A stretch of DNA of 64,000 bases from Malurus cyaneus samueli (lineage: Eukaryota; Chordata; Aves; Passeriformes; Maluridae). The stretch is from contig CM019227.1 in the NCBI GenBank assembly GCA_009741485.1, positions 19,074,268 to 19,138,267 of the forward strand, written 5' to 3'. The notes beneath the pieces are model-generated. The model did no database searches, was not told where the DNA came from, and was given only the letters and a program-made list of their open reading frames with translations. The position numbers and the translations under genes are program-made. Below are positions 1 to 12,354 of the stretch, in pieces; position 1 is the first letter of the stretch, and each line of letters opens with the position of its first letter.

Positions 1-241
1 ACATCGTCCACACCTTTCCCCTTTAGTAGTGTCAATTTGCATTACTAAAACTGCGCTCCTGGGCAGTCCCTGTGCAGCCACATCCGAACACTCACACAAA
101 AGAACCTCCAAAACAATACTCAATAGCACACACTAGAACCAAACAGACACTTAAAAGTTATGTCTCAACACTATTTTAGCAAATTACTTCTATTTCATGG
201 GCATCCCTGCCCTGATTTTATTTTCCGGGGAAACATAAATT

Positions 242-258
242 AACACACACACACGCAC
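242..258. repeat. short AC microsatellite
   Basis: A short run of alternating A and C, interrupted by one G, lies in the otherwise featureless first 420 bases. I see no reading frame or regulatory pattern in 1-420 beyond this. Confidence 0.6.
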
Positions 259-426
259 AGGTAATTCGTGTACACGCACACTTAAATTCCTAGAAAAAAT
301 TCAAAAGCACCTGAACAAACCGGCTCAAAAAACATGCACAGCACACTATGCAGGACTAAAACTTGCTTTTCTTTATAGTTGAGACTTGAACTCAATGTTT
401 TCATGCAACAGTACAAAGGCCACTTT

Positions 427-548
427 AACCCTACAAAACACCACGGAGAGGAATTGAACCCCTCAAAACACCACAGAGAGAACTCGAAATCCTCAAAACA
501 ACAGAGGGGACTCAAATCCCTCAAGGACTTGAACCCCACAAAACACCC
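427..548. repeat. 30-bp minisatellite next to ERV protease
   Basis: Two clean 30-bp units (427-456 and 457-486) are followed by a longer degenerate unit and a partial one, each built around a cctcaaaacaccacagag-like core. Read on the minus strand it lies directly after the retroviral protease fragment, roughly where the linker between protease and reverse transcriptase would be. No reverse transcriptase motif follows, so whether the repeat belonged to the virus or arose after insertion cannot be decided here. Confidence 0.65.
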
Positions 549-600
549 TAGTGCTAGCCTCTGTATCATTTTTCACAATATTAATTTGCATTCCCACTTC

Positions 601-914
601 AGCCATCAAATCCCTTCCCAGTAAATTACAATCACAATTAGGAACAAATAGGATTTCATGCATTTCAAACCTATCCCTCACATATACTAATAGTGATTGG
701 ATAAAGCACACCCATTCGTCTTTTCCACTCACCCCTTGAATAATCAAATAACTTTTTGACAATTTTAAAAAATTGTCAAAAATAAAATAAAATTCAAAGT
801 GAATCAAGAGGACCCCATGTCTACCAGAAAACACAACTCCTCCCCATCCGGACCCACTTTAAAAGTTACCAAGAGTTCCTGTGTGGTGTGTCCCCGGTAT
901 AATGGGATCCCCTG
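601..914. repeat. left arm of ~300-bp inverted repeat (ERV)
   Basis: This segment is the near-identical reverse complement of 1197-1494. Both carry the same ERV protease stretch, so the two copies face each other across a 282-bp spacer (915-1196) that holds the zinc knuckle. The outer boundary is sharp: homology ends at the tttgatggct words at 601-610 and 1485-1494. The arms differ by a few substitutions, small indels and a 30-bp hairpin present only in the left arm. Confidence 0.85.
753..782. repeat. perfect 14-bp stem hairpin
   Basis: The bases tttttgacaatttt at 753-766 are followed after two bases by their exact reverse complement at 769-782. The matching position of the other inverted-repeat arm (near 1335) has only a single copy of the gtcaaaaa word. 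The hairpin therefore appeared after the arms duplicated, or was lost from the right arm. Confidence 0.85.
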
Positions 915-1196
915 ACAATCCATCTCCATTATCCTCTGGATTTCCTCCTCCTGAGGATCCTGCTGTTTCTGCAGACATTCCCGCTTCCAGTGTCTCTCTG
1001 TCCCGCAGACAGCACACTGATTCCTTCCCAACCACTGTTTGGGTTTGCTCTCCCCTGCCAAGGAGGGAATGCCTTTGCCACATCCTTGTGGCTGACCCCG
1101 TCCCCTCTCTCTCAGGTGCCCCTTTGCATCCTGCATTTTATTTTTCCGGGGTTGTAATAACTCTGCCATCACCTTTTCCTTACCCCTTCTCACACA

Positions 1197-1494
1197 CAGG
1201 GGTCCCATTATACCGGGGACCCACCACACAGGAACTCTTGGTAACTTTTAAATGGTCCGGATGGGGAGGAGTTGTGTTTTCTGGTAGACAGGGTCCTCTC
1301 GATCCACTTTGAATTTTATCCCTAAGGGGAAAATTGTCAAAAAGTTATTTGATTATTCAAGGGGTGAGTGGAAAAGACGAATGGGTGTGCTTTATCCAAC
1401 ACTATTAGTATATGTGAGGGATAGGTTTGAAATGCATGAAATCCTTTTGTTCCTAATTGTGATTGTAATTTACTGGAAGGGATTTGATGGCTAA
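1197..1494 (+). pseudogene. second, oppositely oriented ERV protease fragment
   Basis: This is the right arm of the inverted repeat. On the plus strand it carries the same protease segment as the minus-strand copy at 601-914, including the stretch around VYVRDRFEMHEIL. Relative to that copy it has a two-base deletion in the region before the active site (near 1250), so the frame is broken. The LLGRD signature is also changed to an unrelated reading (ending WKGFDG before a stop). It is a non-functional relic, and no viral gene continues beyond 1494. Confidence 0.7.
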
Positions 1495-1856
1495 ACTACT
1501 TTTCCTTCCTTTCTCTCCCTCCTCTCTGCTCCAGCTGCATGCAATCCACGCAAAGGCCATTTGCCTTTCCCAGACCCATTAATCATTCACCATCTCGCTC
1601 TTTGAGCAAGACCAGGGCATGAGCACAGTAGCACCACAGGGCTGGTGGTGGGGTGCAACAAAAGCCTAAGCCCCCACTGGGGTGGGAGGACCCATGGCTG
1701 TGAAACGTGAGCAGATGAGTGAAAACCCTCCCAAAAATGCTCCCACAGATTGTGTGACAATGGGCTGAATCGAACTGCCTCCTCCAAATGTTCCTGCTGG
1801 GAGCAGAGACACCAGCAGCCAAGGCCTTGGCAGAGCAGCCAAAACAGCACCCAGTG

Positions 1857-2000
1857 GGCAGCTCTGCTCACCCTCCCCTGCTTGGGGCCAGGATCCAGTA
1901 GCCAACAGGCAATTCTGCCCACTTTGCCCTGCTTGGGGCCAGGATCCAGTACTCAATGGGCAGCTCTGCCCATCTTGCCCCTGAACGGCCCCAGCTTGCT
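1857..2000. repeat. ~50-bp minisatellite, two to three units
   Basis: The string ctgcttggggccaggatcca recurs at 1879 and 1929, a 50-bp period. The flanking gggcagctctgcccac-like words recur around each unit, and a third, degenerate copy ends near 2000. It has no coding pattern. Confidence 0.7.
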
Positions 2001-4301
2001 GCTGAAAGCCTTCCAATCACTGGGGATAAAGTATCAGAGAAAAAGTGCGACCTGAGCAAGATGTGGCCTCAGCTCCGGGGAGAGGAGAAAGGGGTGAGAG
2101 TAACTTGAAATCCTGGGTGCCAAGTGACAGGAGGCTGAAGGTTCTCCCTGCCCAGTTTATCCTAGAGCAGGCAGGAGACCCCAGGGATGGGCAGCCATCA
2201 GAGAAATGCTTCTGACAGCTGATAGTGAACAAGAAAGGAGCATAGCAATGGCCAGCCAGTATTTTCTAGAGTGTTTCTGGATAGATGCTCTGGGGTTGCT
2301 GGTGGAAAGACAGATGGCACCCAAGTGGCTGTGCAGGGCATATCCCAAGCCCCATGGCAAAGCAGCTCCAGTGGCTGCAGGATTTTTACCCAGGAGCTCA
2401 AACAACCATTCAGGTGCCTTTCTCCCCATCTTCATCAAGCCCAGCACCCATCAGCACATCCCTCCTGGACAGGGGGCCCTGGGCTGGGATGATGCCATCA
2501 TCCCAGCAGCAAGAAATACCCTCAGTTGCTCAGGCTGCTCATAGCAGGCTGAAGACTCTATGTCACAGGCATGAGCACAGATTCTTTGGCTGTCCCCCAT
2601 GCCCCTGGAGGCCTCACACACGCTGGGAGCATCAAAGAGGCTTCGCTCCCTTGGGAAAATCAAGACTCAGCATGGGACAGGATCTGAGAGCAGGGAGTAC
2701 AGCCATAAGAGCCAGCTCATATGGGAACTTCCCAGATACTTGAGTCACTGTGCAGTGGGATGGCCCTAAGGGAGCTGACAGCTCAGCAGCCACTGGTATT
2801 GCAGCTGATATCAACTAGGGCAAAGCAACACCTCATGGAGCCATGATGTCAATGTAACCTCTGGCTGTCCTGAGCATCATCATGGAGACACAGCCAAGAG
2901 ACAACCTCACAGCCTGGGAAAAGTCCCTATGGACCATGGTACTCCTGGTGTGACCTCAGGGATGGACACAACACTACCCATTTCCCTGGGCCCCTGACCC
3001 TCCCTGACTTCCACAGCTCCCAGCTCTTTCTCTTCTGGCACAAGGAGCCTTCAGAAAGGACCCTGGGCATCCTGTTTGGAGGGTAGCTAGAGCCAAGTGC
3101 CTGGGGCAGGCCACAAGGATACTGAAGCATTTCAGAGCATGGGGGCAGGCCAGCAGGACCTGGCAGGCAATGAGATGGGAGAACAATACAATGGCCCATT
3201 TGTGCTCCTGGCTCCCGGGCCCCCTGCCCTGCCCCATGCCATAGTAAGGCTGGTATTCAGGAATTAATTGATGTAATTAAAGTGTGGCATGACTTTGCCA
3301 CAGCCTCCGAAGGCAGTGGCAGTGGGCCAGGGTCTGCGGGTGGAGGAGGAGCCCCTCGCGTGCTATTCTCCCCATAGAAAAAGGGCAGATCTTGGGTAGA
3401 TTTGAGGCATGAAATTGGTATAAAGAGATTATCAGGGAAGCGTAACCATGCCATCTTGCTGTCATCAGCAGCTGCAGGGTGATAATTCATCCTGGGACGC
3501 TAGTGCACCCCACCCCACCACAGCAGCACCTCTGGCAGGAGGTGCCAGACCCAACACCAAGAGGCGTCCGGACATGTCCCAACCCGGCTGGGCTTCATGG
3601 TTGCTCTTCCTTGGTTCTTCACTGCAGCTCTTGAGCATGGAAAGAATTTGGTCATGGGGTTAGGGGTTGCACTAATAGGTCGGGGACACCTTACCTCACC
3701 TCCAACCATGCACCAAAGGACAGGCATATCTCCAGCCTCCCCTTTCCCTGCCTCAGCTCCCAAAGAAGGCACAATTCAAGTAGTGACAGTAACAATATCC
3801 CAATACTAGGCACACAGGGTGAGGGAACATAGCCTAGCCCTTACTGCTTGCCCAGATGGGAATTATTTTCCCACTATGTCAGAGGGCAGCTGAGCCTGAG
3901 GCTAACCATGACATGCAGGAGCCCTCCCAGCTCACTTCCAGTCTGGCAAGGCTGTAAGCAACCCCCTCCCCGTGCTTCCAGGGGAGAGAATGAAGTGGTG
4001 CAGCCCACAGCGGGGATACCTTGTTAAAGAGGTGTAAAACAGGACACAGACATCCATCCTCTCATCTCCCCAAGGGTGCTGTCTCTGCAGCCATCCCAGC
4101 AGATTTCCCTGGGTACGGGAGCAGCAACAGGCTGATCCCTGTCCTCCACCACATCTCACCATCTCAGCACTGGGCACATCTGTGTCTGCTGGAGGGAGTT
4201 GGGGGGCCAGTTGGGGTGCTCAGCCACAGGCAACCTGTTAAGACACTGCTAGCACTGTTGTCTGGTTACTGCAGGGTGACAGCACAGTGGCAGCATCAGG
4301 T

Positions 4302-4367
4302 CAGATCTCTGTTCCCTTCTGAGAGCTTCACAGGACAGATCTCTGTTCCCTTCTGAGAGCTTCACAG
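4302..4367. repeat. 34-bp tandem duplication
   Basis: A 32-base string beginning cagatctctgttccc is repeated exactly at 4302-4333 and 4336-4367. Identical copies suggest a recent duplication. Confidence 0.9.
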
Positions 4368-7300
4368 CTCCTTGTACCGCAGCATCCCCTCCACTGAACC
4401 TCCCCAGTATGGTCCAGGAAACAGCCCAACTGGGCCAGGAGGAGGTACAGGCCAGTCAGCTGGGAGACAAAGAGCTCAGTGTCAGCATCTCCCCAGGTCT
4501 CCATCCCAGCAGCCCCTGTAGCCTCAGACAATGGGCAGTGCTTTGCTTTTCCTGAGGAAAGGGAGAAATGAGCATGTGCAGCTTATTTCAGACAGCCACA
4601 GAATTGTTATGGGCTAGGATTAGGGCCAAAGTGGCATCACCAGCCAGCCACTCTTATCCTGTGTGGATTCTGGGATGGTAGAGCAGGCAGGACATCCACA
4701 GAGCTGCAGCCACTGGGTTTGTTGGGCTGGGAACAAGCAAGGACAGTGGCAGCTCTGGGGACTCTCCTACCTCTAGAACAACAGGAGCCATTGGGCTCCC
4801 ACCACTGCTCCACCAGCTGGAAGCAGGACATAGAGCAAACATGAGAGCAACCTCCAGAGCAGCTGCTGGAAACTCAAACAAGCCATCCAGCTGCACCACA
4901 GAGAGATGGGGCTCCTTTCCAAACCCAGGGGCCACTTCTTCTGCAAGACACTGTCAAAGCTATGCACTACCTCTTCCACCTGCAGAAACCACAGCTCCCA
5001 AGCCTTGCACACTCCATCTGTCCCAATCACTCACCAGACACTGCAGCTTGGCCTGTGCCCCACAGACTCAGGCAAGTGCTCCCACAGCCCAGGGTAAACA
5101 AACAGCCCTTTCTCCAGGACTGATGCCTCTGGCCACCACAGCCACCTTTGGCTGGGCCAGCTGTGCCACAGCACAGCTCAGAGGTCCAGCCTGTGGTGGC
5201 AGTGAGATCCCACCACAGCTGGCACAGGGTAGGGCTGAAACAACTCACAAACAGCTTGACTTGGCCTGCACATTGAGAACAGAGACAAAAAGCTGAATCC
5301 TAGTGAGGCAGTGGAGCAGGAGGAAGAGGACGATGGAACTGCCATCCACTGGTGGAGAGTAGACAGTCCCGGCAGATGCCAGATCTCACTTCTGGGTGCT
5401 GGGGAGGGGAGGCACCCCAAAGTGAGAGCAGAAGTACCCAGCTCTGGCCACGGGATGAAGGGAGGCCAGGCTGAGCTGGAGAGCATGGTGCCATCCCCTT
5501 GTCTTACAGCCAGCCCTACCAGAGGCCACGTGGCCAAGCATACACAGCAATGCTGGCATACGAAGGGCTGTAAATCATTAAGCTGCTCTAGCTGTTCTCT
5601 TAGACCCTGCACTGTCTGGGCACCTCACCCTGCCTCTGACTGCATGAGGGCTGAAGTCAGGGTCTCAGTCTCACCACCCTCTCCCGTGAACAGACCCTTG
5701 TGCTCTGACCCGGGGAGTAAGTGCCTCGTCACTTTGGCTCATTATCATTTTCTAAGCAACCGGTCTTGCAAGTGCAGCTTGGAGCAGAGCATCTGCTGGG
5801 TTATATCTGCAGCCATGATTCTTTCGAAACTGCTTTAGCAGGCAAAGTCCCCTTGAATGCACCCAACCTCCCTGGAGAAGCTGGCTGAGTGAGTGGTTGG
5901 AGCATAAGCCTTGTGCTTTATTCCCAGCTCAACCACTGATTCACTGGACGGCTTTGAATCACTTCCCTCTGCCTGTGTTTCTAGGTGGGAAGTGCCAGCC
6001 AGGACAGCTGCTGCTCCTGAGGCACTGGAGGATGTACCTGGCTGGCTGCAGGACAGGCAGCAAGGGCACACGGTGTTGGAAAGGGGCTGCTCTCACTCCC
6101 TCAGGACCCTGAGGACCAGGATATCCCTGCTAACAGGCCCAAGGTAATATGGGCTGACACCCTGCACAGTACCCAGCCTGCCTGCTAAACACACAGCACC
6201 CACAACACCTCAAGTGTTACCAAAGAGGTTTACTCCCTCTCTCCTTTGTGTCCCCTTCTGCCTTCCCTACATCCTTGGAGCCCACCTTGGCCTTAGACAA
6301 CCTCAAACCCTCCATTGGGCCAGGTCTCATGGGGTTCCATCACCCTCCTCCCCCATGCCAGTTGGAAAGACTCATGTCAGACCCAGCAGCGGTGTCCCCA
6401 GGATTTCAGATCCTTTGGAAAAAGACTTGATGCTAGAAATAAAACTAAAAATGTTCTGGACCATCACGATGACTCAGTGCCCCTAATAGCTGCACAAGCT
6501 CTGCATCTTCTGGGCTTGCACTAGGACAGATGCTCAGCACCTGGGGTGCTGCACCCACAGACCTGCAGGGTGCTGTTCCCATGGCACTGTGCTGGGCAAT
6601 TGCATCTATCACGGGTTTGTGGTAGGCATCACCAGAACTTCTGGAAGGACTTCCAGAAGAGTGGCTTCTGGGGTGTTGTGAGGGGATGAAGTGAAGGTAA
6701 AAAAAAGCAGGAACTGGTCAGGAATGTGGATGGGTGTGCCAGGCCAGATTGGGAAGTGCAGTGGGAAGCATTGCGATTGTTTGGAGAACAAGGGTCAGTC
6801 CATGAACAAATTCTTCATTTTCCGAAAGAGAAAATTGTGACAGGAAGAGACAAGTCAGGTGTGGAGATCAGCAAGAGTTTTAACTTGGAGACCAGGCTTG
6901 GTGCACTCTGGCCATCACCTTCACTATGTGCAGCCTTGCCATGAGGGCACTGCTCCCTCTGCAGGGCACAGGGGTGGCTTGGGTGCACAGCCAGGCACCA
7001 GACTCTCCACAGCACACAACGACAGCCACAGAGACAGAGAGGAAAACATATGCACCAGAACACATGTATCTTTCACAGAGAATGCAGCTACCAGGGTCTC
7101 AGGGGGAAACAGGACAGGGAGGGACCTGCCAAAGGGAAAAACAAAGGTCTCAACTCTGTCCAGCTCTGTCCCCAGGGCTGCAAAGGTTCAGGATCTGCTC
7201 TGCTCTGCCCCAGACTATGCTGTGGCCCTGGACACATCAGCCCCAGGGCCAGTGAGGGCATTCTGCCATGGCAGCCAAGCCCTCTGCCAGTGCAGGCAGC

Positions 7301-10300
7301 TCTGGCATAGCCTTGTCACAGCAGAGCCCAGTGAAGGCAAAGGGGTCCTCCCAGAGGTCCACGGGAGCCACCTCCAGCAGATCCACTCCCGAACTGAATA
7401 GTCTGTCCCTTCCATTCCTGGCTGGCTCCAGGAAAGGTGGCGTTGAGCGTGCATTGGACAGGCAGCTCTACTTGCCTGCCTGAGTGGGCAGTGGGCAGGG
7501 TCAGAGCACCTTCTGTTGCTGCTCCTGATCCTGAGCCCAGCTCCAAAACCAGAAAAGGAGAGAAAGTCCAAGGTCCTGGCTTGTCACCTGTTTAATAGTT
7601 ACAGCAAAAGGAAGTTTATAAACCCAGTTCACTTCTCTAAATGGATTTGCATTTAATATCTCTTTCAACAAGGGCAATGAAAACAGACTTTTTGATATCA
7701 TATGCTATCATTTTACTAACAAAAACAGACCACAGTTGCCAAATACATCTGAGCATCTTAAAAGTGCTCTGTGAATTAAAGTGACATTGCCAGATTGGAA
7801 GGCAAGTTCTTAGTTTAGATTCAGTTAGACATGGGATGGCAGCGGAGACAAGGGACACAGGGCCGAGTACCCTGGTGTGCTCCTCCACGCAGCTCTACCT
7901 GCATACAGCTGCATGCACGCACGTCTGGCCTCTGCACTGCTTCTCTATCACAGCATCCCTGGCTGCCAAGCGGATGTCCTAGGCCCACTCCCTCAGCACA
8001 GCTGCCTGGGAGAGCCGGGCTCCCACAGGAACTGGGCTGGGGGCTGCAGGAAGCCGCAGCTGGCCGCACAGGGAGCAGCGTGCCTCACCGGCAGCCAGCA
8101 CCTCAGTGCGCGCTCCCAAGGCTGCGCAGCCCCCAGGGCCATCCCACCTGTGCGGGTGAGATCACCTTGGGGATCAACCAGTCGCCAACATGAGTTCACA
8201 GCACAGAGCTGGGAGCCCTCAGATTGAACCAGAGGAACCTGCACTCGGCTTGCAGGGATGTGGATCAGAGTATCAGGGCCCTACTTTTGAGAGAGAATGA
8301 GGACCCACATTTCCATCTCTGAGTCACTGGCTGATGCTGGCTAACAATACGGGGAGTTATCAAAAAGGCAGCTGTCAAAAGGGATAAGTCTGCCTAAACC
8401 TGCGTGCATACCTTCACCCCATGTCGACAGTCCCCAAGGCTTGGAAAGGCTCCCACTTCCCAAAAGTCAGCAGTTCGGAGGGCTGCTTTGAGGAGTCTCA
8501 GCCACCACTCAGCATGCAGGAATATGCAGGAGACCAGCCATCACTCCTGCTGGCCTTGTCCCCTGGGAAGATGGGACCTCAGTGCTGGCTAGAGATGCCA
8601 AATTCTTTGTATTCCAGGGCTCCCAGTCCCAACTCCTCACAAAGAGGCCTTAAATTGAGAGAGGTGAATCACCCCCTTCTTTGCCCTTAGGGCAAAGCTG
8701 GTTAAGAATTTTCTGCCTTTGTAATTTTCCTAAAGGAAAATCCACTTGTGCCAGCCACACTTCTCAGCTCTGTGACCTTTAAGACTGACTGTCTGCTGGG
8801 AAAGCAGGAAACAAACAGATTTGTTTGGATCAGTTTGATCCGACTCGAAATATTTTTGGTTGTGGTCCTGATCCAAAGTGTTTCATCTCAGATCAGTTCC
8901 ACATTAATCCATAATTCCCTGCCAGGCTCCACTGCCAGCAGCACTGTGGCTGGGATGCTGCTCCCTCTTGAGGCCCCTGCTCCTGTGCCAGGGTGTGTCT
9001 CTGTGGCGTCCCCAACCAGCATTGGCCAGGTGTACTGTGAGGGTCTCAGGGAGCTCAGCAGAAGCATTTTCAAGAGGTGCAGGTCTCCAAGTGTAGGTGC
9101 AGGTCTGTGGCAGCCACATCATGTTGTCCCTGAGCAGTTCAGTGCCCACATCTGTGCAGTGGCCAAGGACTTGGCCTATGGAGCACCAGGTTTCAGAGCT
9201 CAGCAGGAGGCTTCTCTGAAGCAGTGCCTCATTTTTTTCTCTGTAACCTTTTTTGCTTTCCTCTGTTCTGGGACAATCCTATTTCTTCCTAGTGTTTGCC
9301 CCATCCTTAGATCTTTGTCTCTTGACGCCTGCCCTATTCATAATGCCATGTGTGAGCACAGGGCAAGCTGGAGCCCTGCGTGGCCAAACAGAAAACCTTT
9401 GCTGCTTGGCTGGTCTCATTGGTGTAAGGCAGGCAGTGTTTCACAGAACAGGGATATGGCAGTGGGAGCAAAGCGAGGGCACCATGACAGGAATGGCAGC
9501 AAACAGGGGCTGCAGACAACCCCTGGCTGTGTGTGCTTGTCCCACACCAGCTCCCCTGGGCAGGCCCGGCTCCAGGCAGACGCACCCCAGTGCAGGAGGT
9601 GTTGATGGAGCCTGCGTGGGGCCTGCTCACAGGCGGCTGTGTCTGAGACAGAGCAGAGCTGCTGTGACCACAGGAAACCTCTGCCTGCAGGCAGAGATCC
9701 CAGGCAGGGTCAGGTCCTGATGTAGCATGAACTTGGGGTGCCACATGGCAAAATGGTGCTGTCCTTCTATTTCAGTCCTAGCTGTCCTCAGCCACAAGCA
9801 GAAAGGGTTTGCAAAGCACAGGAATCCAGTCCTTTCCCTTGCTGGGATGCCCCTGCAAGTGTGCATACTCAGAGAGCTGGCCTGAAGCAGGCTCAGTGCC
9901 AAGGGGGCCTCTGTTGGACATGCACACCCTGGTCTGCCCTGAAATCACATGGGAGGCCTCCAGCATCACATTGCCACTTGCTGCAGAAGTTTGTCCATGC
10001 ACCAGAACACCCAGTCTCAGTGGCATTTTCTGGAGGGTGGGAAGGAGCCACCCAGTGAACCTCGTATGCCACTAGTCACCATCTTCCCCTACCCATTTCA
10101 GAGCAGCTGCAGGGGATGTAGAAGCGAGCTCATGCATGTCCTCAGGGAAGGGAAGCAGAAGACCTGCTGAAGCTGAGGTCAAGTCATGACAGTGGCCCTA
10201 GATGGAGGCAAGGTGTGCAAGGATCCTGATGAATACCATGAACCTCTCTGGTGCAATACAGTGTGGACCCCCACAGCTGGGACACTGCTTTCAGAGGGGG

Positions 10301-10857
10301 AACCTGCAACTGACCTTAGCATCTCTCTTTCCAACTGTCCTGCAAAATGGCTTTATATATGGATAGTTTTTGCTATAGCAGACTGCTGTACACACAGCCT
10401 CCAAGAAAGATTTTCAGGTTGGTTCTGAAGAAAAACCTTATAGTGTCTGGGTGTTTCATCCTGCCTGACTGTAATAACAGACACACACTATCATCTCAGG
10501 CAGCAGGGCTCCCAGGAGCAGCATTAGTAAAGCAAACATTTGGTTGCTTGAGATGGTACTCCATGGACCCTAGGCACATCTTTACAGTCTATTTGTTTCT
10601 AAAGCATTCCTGGTCTCCATGAGAGCTCCTGCACAGGGCTACAGGACACACATCTATACACCCCAGCAATTTATCACTTGAGTACCCAGCTCCCTGATCT
10701 GATTTTCCTGCTAAAGGCTCTCTGCACTTCTCCTGTTCAAGTCTGAATACAAGACTACCTGCCCCAGCAGGAGAGCATCACCCCTCAGATACAGATCTCA
10801 GGTGCCATGGCACCTTGGTACTGGAATATCCACCCCAGCAGAGGGGGATTTCTTACG

Positions 10858-10985
10858 GCATGGAATGGTTGAGGCTGGAAGGGACCTCCAGAGGTCAGCT
10901 TGTACAACCCACTCAGGGAGAAGGGAGACACACATGGAAAACCTATGGCTCCAGGGCCAGGCTATTTTGACATGTCCAGGGGCAA
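10858..10985 (-). mobile_element. CR1 LINE 3' fragment
   Basis: The words gaatggttgaggctggaagggacctccagaggtcagcttgt match the reverse complement of an avian CR1 3' end. Only the terminal stretch is recognisable, and homology fades after about 10985. The right edge is uncertain. Confidence 0.7.
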
Positions 10986-11342
10986 CCACCACAAGACAGG
11001 TTCAGTTGTGTTACTGTTGCTTGGAACATTGCTGCCAGCTGCCATCCATGACCACACAAGTACTGAAAGCAGTAGGAAATGCATGGAATACTGTGCCATG
11101 TGTTGGCTCCACAAACAGCTGCATGACCACAATGCACAGAGCTGACATGCAGACACTCATGCCAGGAACAGCACAAAGAGCCAGACTGCTCACAGACAGC
11201 ATTGGCATGGCAGGAACCATTTCCATCTATCCCTGGCAGCATATCTGCTCTCATGGCATCACAACACCAGGCAGGCTGCAGGAGAGAGATGAAGGATGGG
11301 GCTGAAGGGCAATGGATGGCTACAGAGGGGTGAAAAAGTAAG

Positions 11343-11440
11343 AACCATAGAATATCATGAATTGGAAAGGGACCCAGAAGGATCATCAAGTCCACTCTTG
11401 ACCCTCCACAGAACAACCTCAAGAATTTCACTGAGTACCA
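11343..11440 (-). mobile_element. CR1 LINE 3' fragment
   Basis: The start catagaatatcatgaattgg and the following ggatcatcaagtccactc-type words are the reverse complement of a CR1 terminus of the gagttggaagggacc subfamily type. It is very short and 5'-truncated. Confidence 0.75.
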
Positions 11441-12354
11441 TGAGAAGAAGTGGGAAAGGGAGACTAGTAGTGTGATTGGCCATGACAGAAAACAAGGAGC
11501 CAGAAAGATTCTTTTTTGTAATGTAAAAATAAGGTCTTTCAGCTCTTCATCTTTGCTGCCTCTGAGAGGTTCTGTGATAAGGACTGAGAAGTATGAGATT
11601 ATCTAGAGAAAAAGCAACTGTACCTAAACAGCGGGACCCAGAAATACATTTCAGCATCAGTATTTTGTGGGAATCAAATCAAATCACAACTCCACAGCAG
11701 GAGGATAACACAGTCATCTCTCCCACTCGATGCCAAAGTCAGTCAGTCCAGGCAGCAGGAGCTGAGCTGTCAGGCACTGTCCTGCACTTACATACAGCCC
11801 TAAACTGTGCTATGCACTGCCTTTAGCAAGACATCAGGGTGCTGGGCAGATGTTTGCAGAGCATCAGGAATGTGGAGATTACATACTGGGGAGCTCTACC
11901 AGGCTCCTCCTTCAGGCTCAGAGGAGATCACAGCCTGCCCAGTTGCTCGTGCTCTCTTTATGCTGGCTCCCTTTTAAAATGTTTGCAGTTCTCTGTCTTA
12001 AAAACACCTTTGCTGCTCTCAGCAGTTGTTCTTCCTAACTCAACAGTAACTCACTTTGTATTGTTCTGTTTATATTTCCAAGGGTAGTTTGCTTGGTTCT
12101 CCTCTCTGTTCTTCTTACAAAGCCTTGAATCACACCAGAGCAGCAATTCCACTCACCATTTTTGTGGTTCAGAATATGTTCTTTGTGCTAAACCATCGCT
12201 CACACCAGCTGCAGACTCTTTGACCTGCCCCTCTCCCTTGTTGAGTTTTGTGAGAAGGAAAGACGGACATAGAGCCTGGAAGGAAACTGCAACATGCTCT
12301 AATCCTGCAGATTAGGCATAATTTATGGATGCATGGTGAAGAACCAAAAGCATG

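Larger units (their letters stand above)
577..1229 (-). pseudogene. ERV gag-nucleocapsid / protease remnant
   Basis: The minus strand encodes pieces of a gammaretrovirus-like gag-pro region. A complete CX2CX4HX4C zinc knuckle (CAVCGTERHWKREC) lies at about 975-1016. About 130 bases further on comes a protease active-site segment whose D-T/S-G triad has become Asp-Met-Gly and is followed at once by a stop near 804. After a frame change, the C-terminal protease signature LLGRDL appears at about 607-624. The gag matrix and capsid, reverse transcriptase, integrase and env are not seen, and no LTR is recognised within the first 1.5 kb. The mutated triad, the stop and the frameshift make it a dead relic. 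The first residues of the longest frame come from the inverted-repeat arm rather than from an original start. The assignment to a gammaretrovirus-like class rests on the single knuckle and the LLGRDL motif and is moderately sure. Confidence 0.75.
1495..10855. other. intergenic region, no supported gene
   Basis: This is about 9.3 kb of moderately GC-rich DNA. Open frames occur on both strands, but none shows a known domain, splice-consistent exon or homology I recognise. The longest lies at 8748-9605, begins with GTG, and has its first in-frame ATG only at 8955. Short tandem duplications occur at 1857-2000 and 4302-4367. No RNA gene is recognised. Confidence 0.6.

Noticed and set aside
8748..8954. 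N-terminal part of the 285-codon frame
   Set aside because: It begins at GTG, not ATG. Eukaryotic initiation there is not supported and the residues show no homology I recognise.
10800..10815. 16-bp perfect palindrome aggtgccatggcacct
   Set aside because: Short and solitary. It contains a common ccatgg core and has no supporting context.
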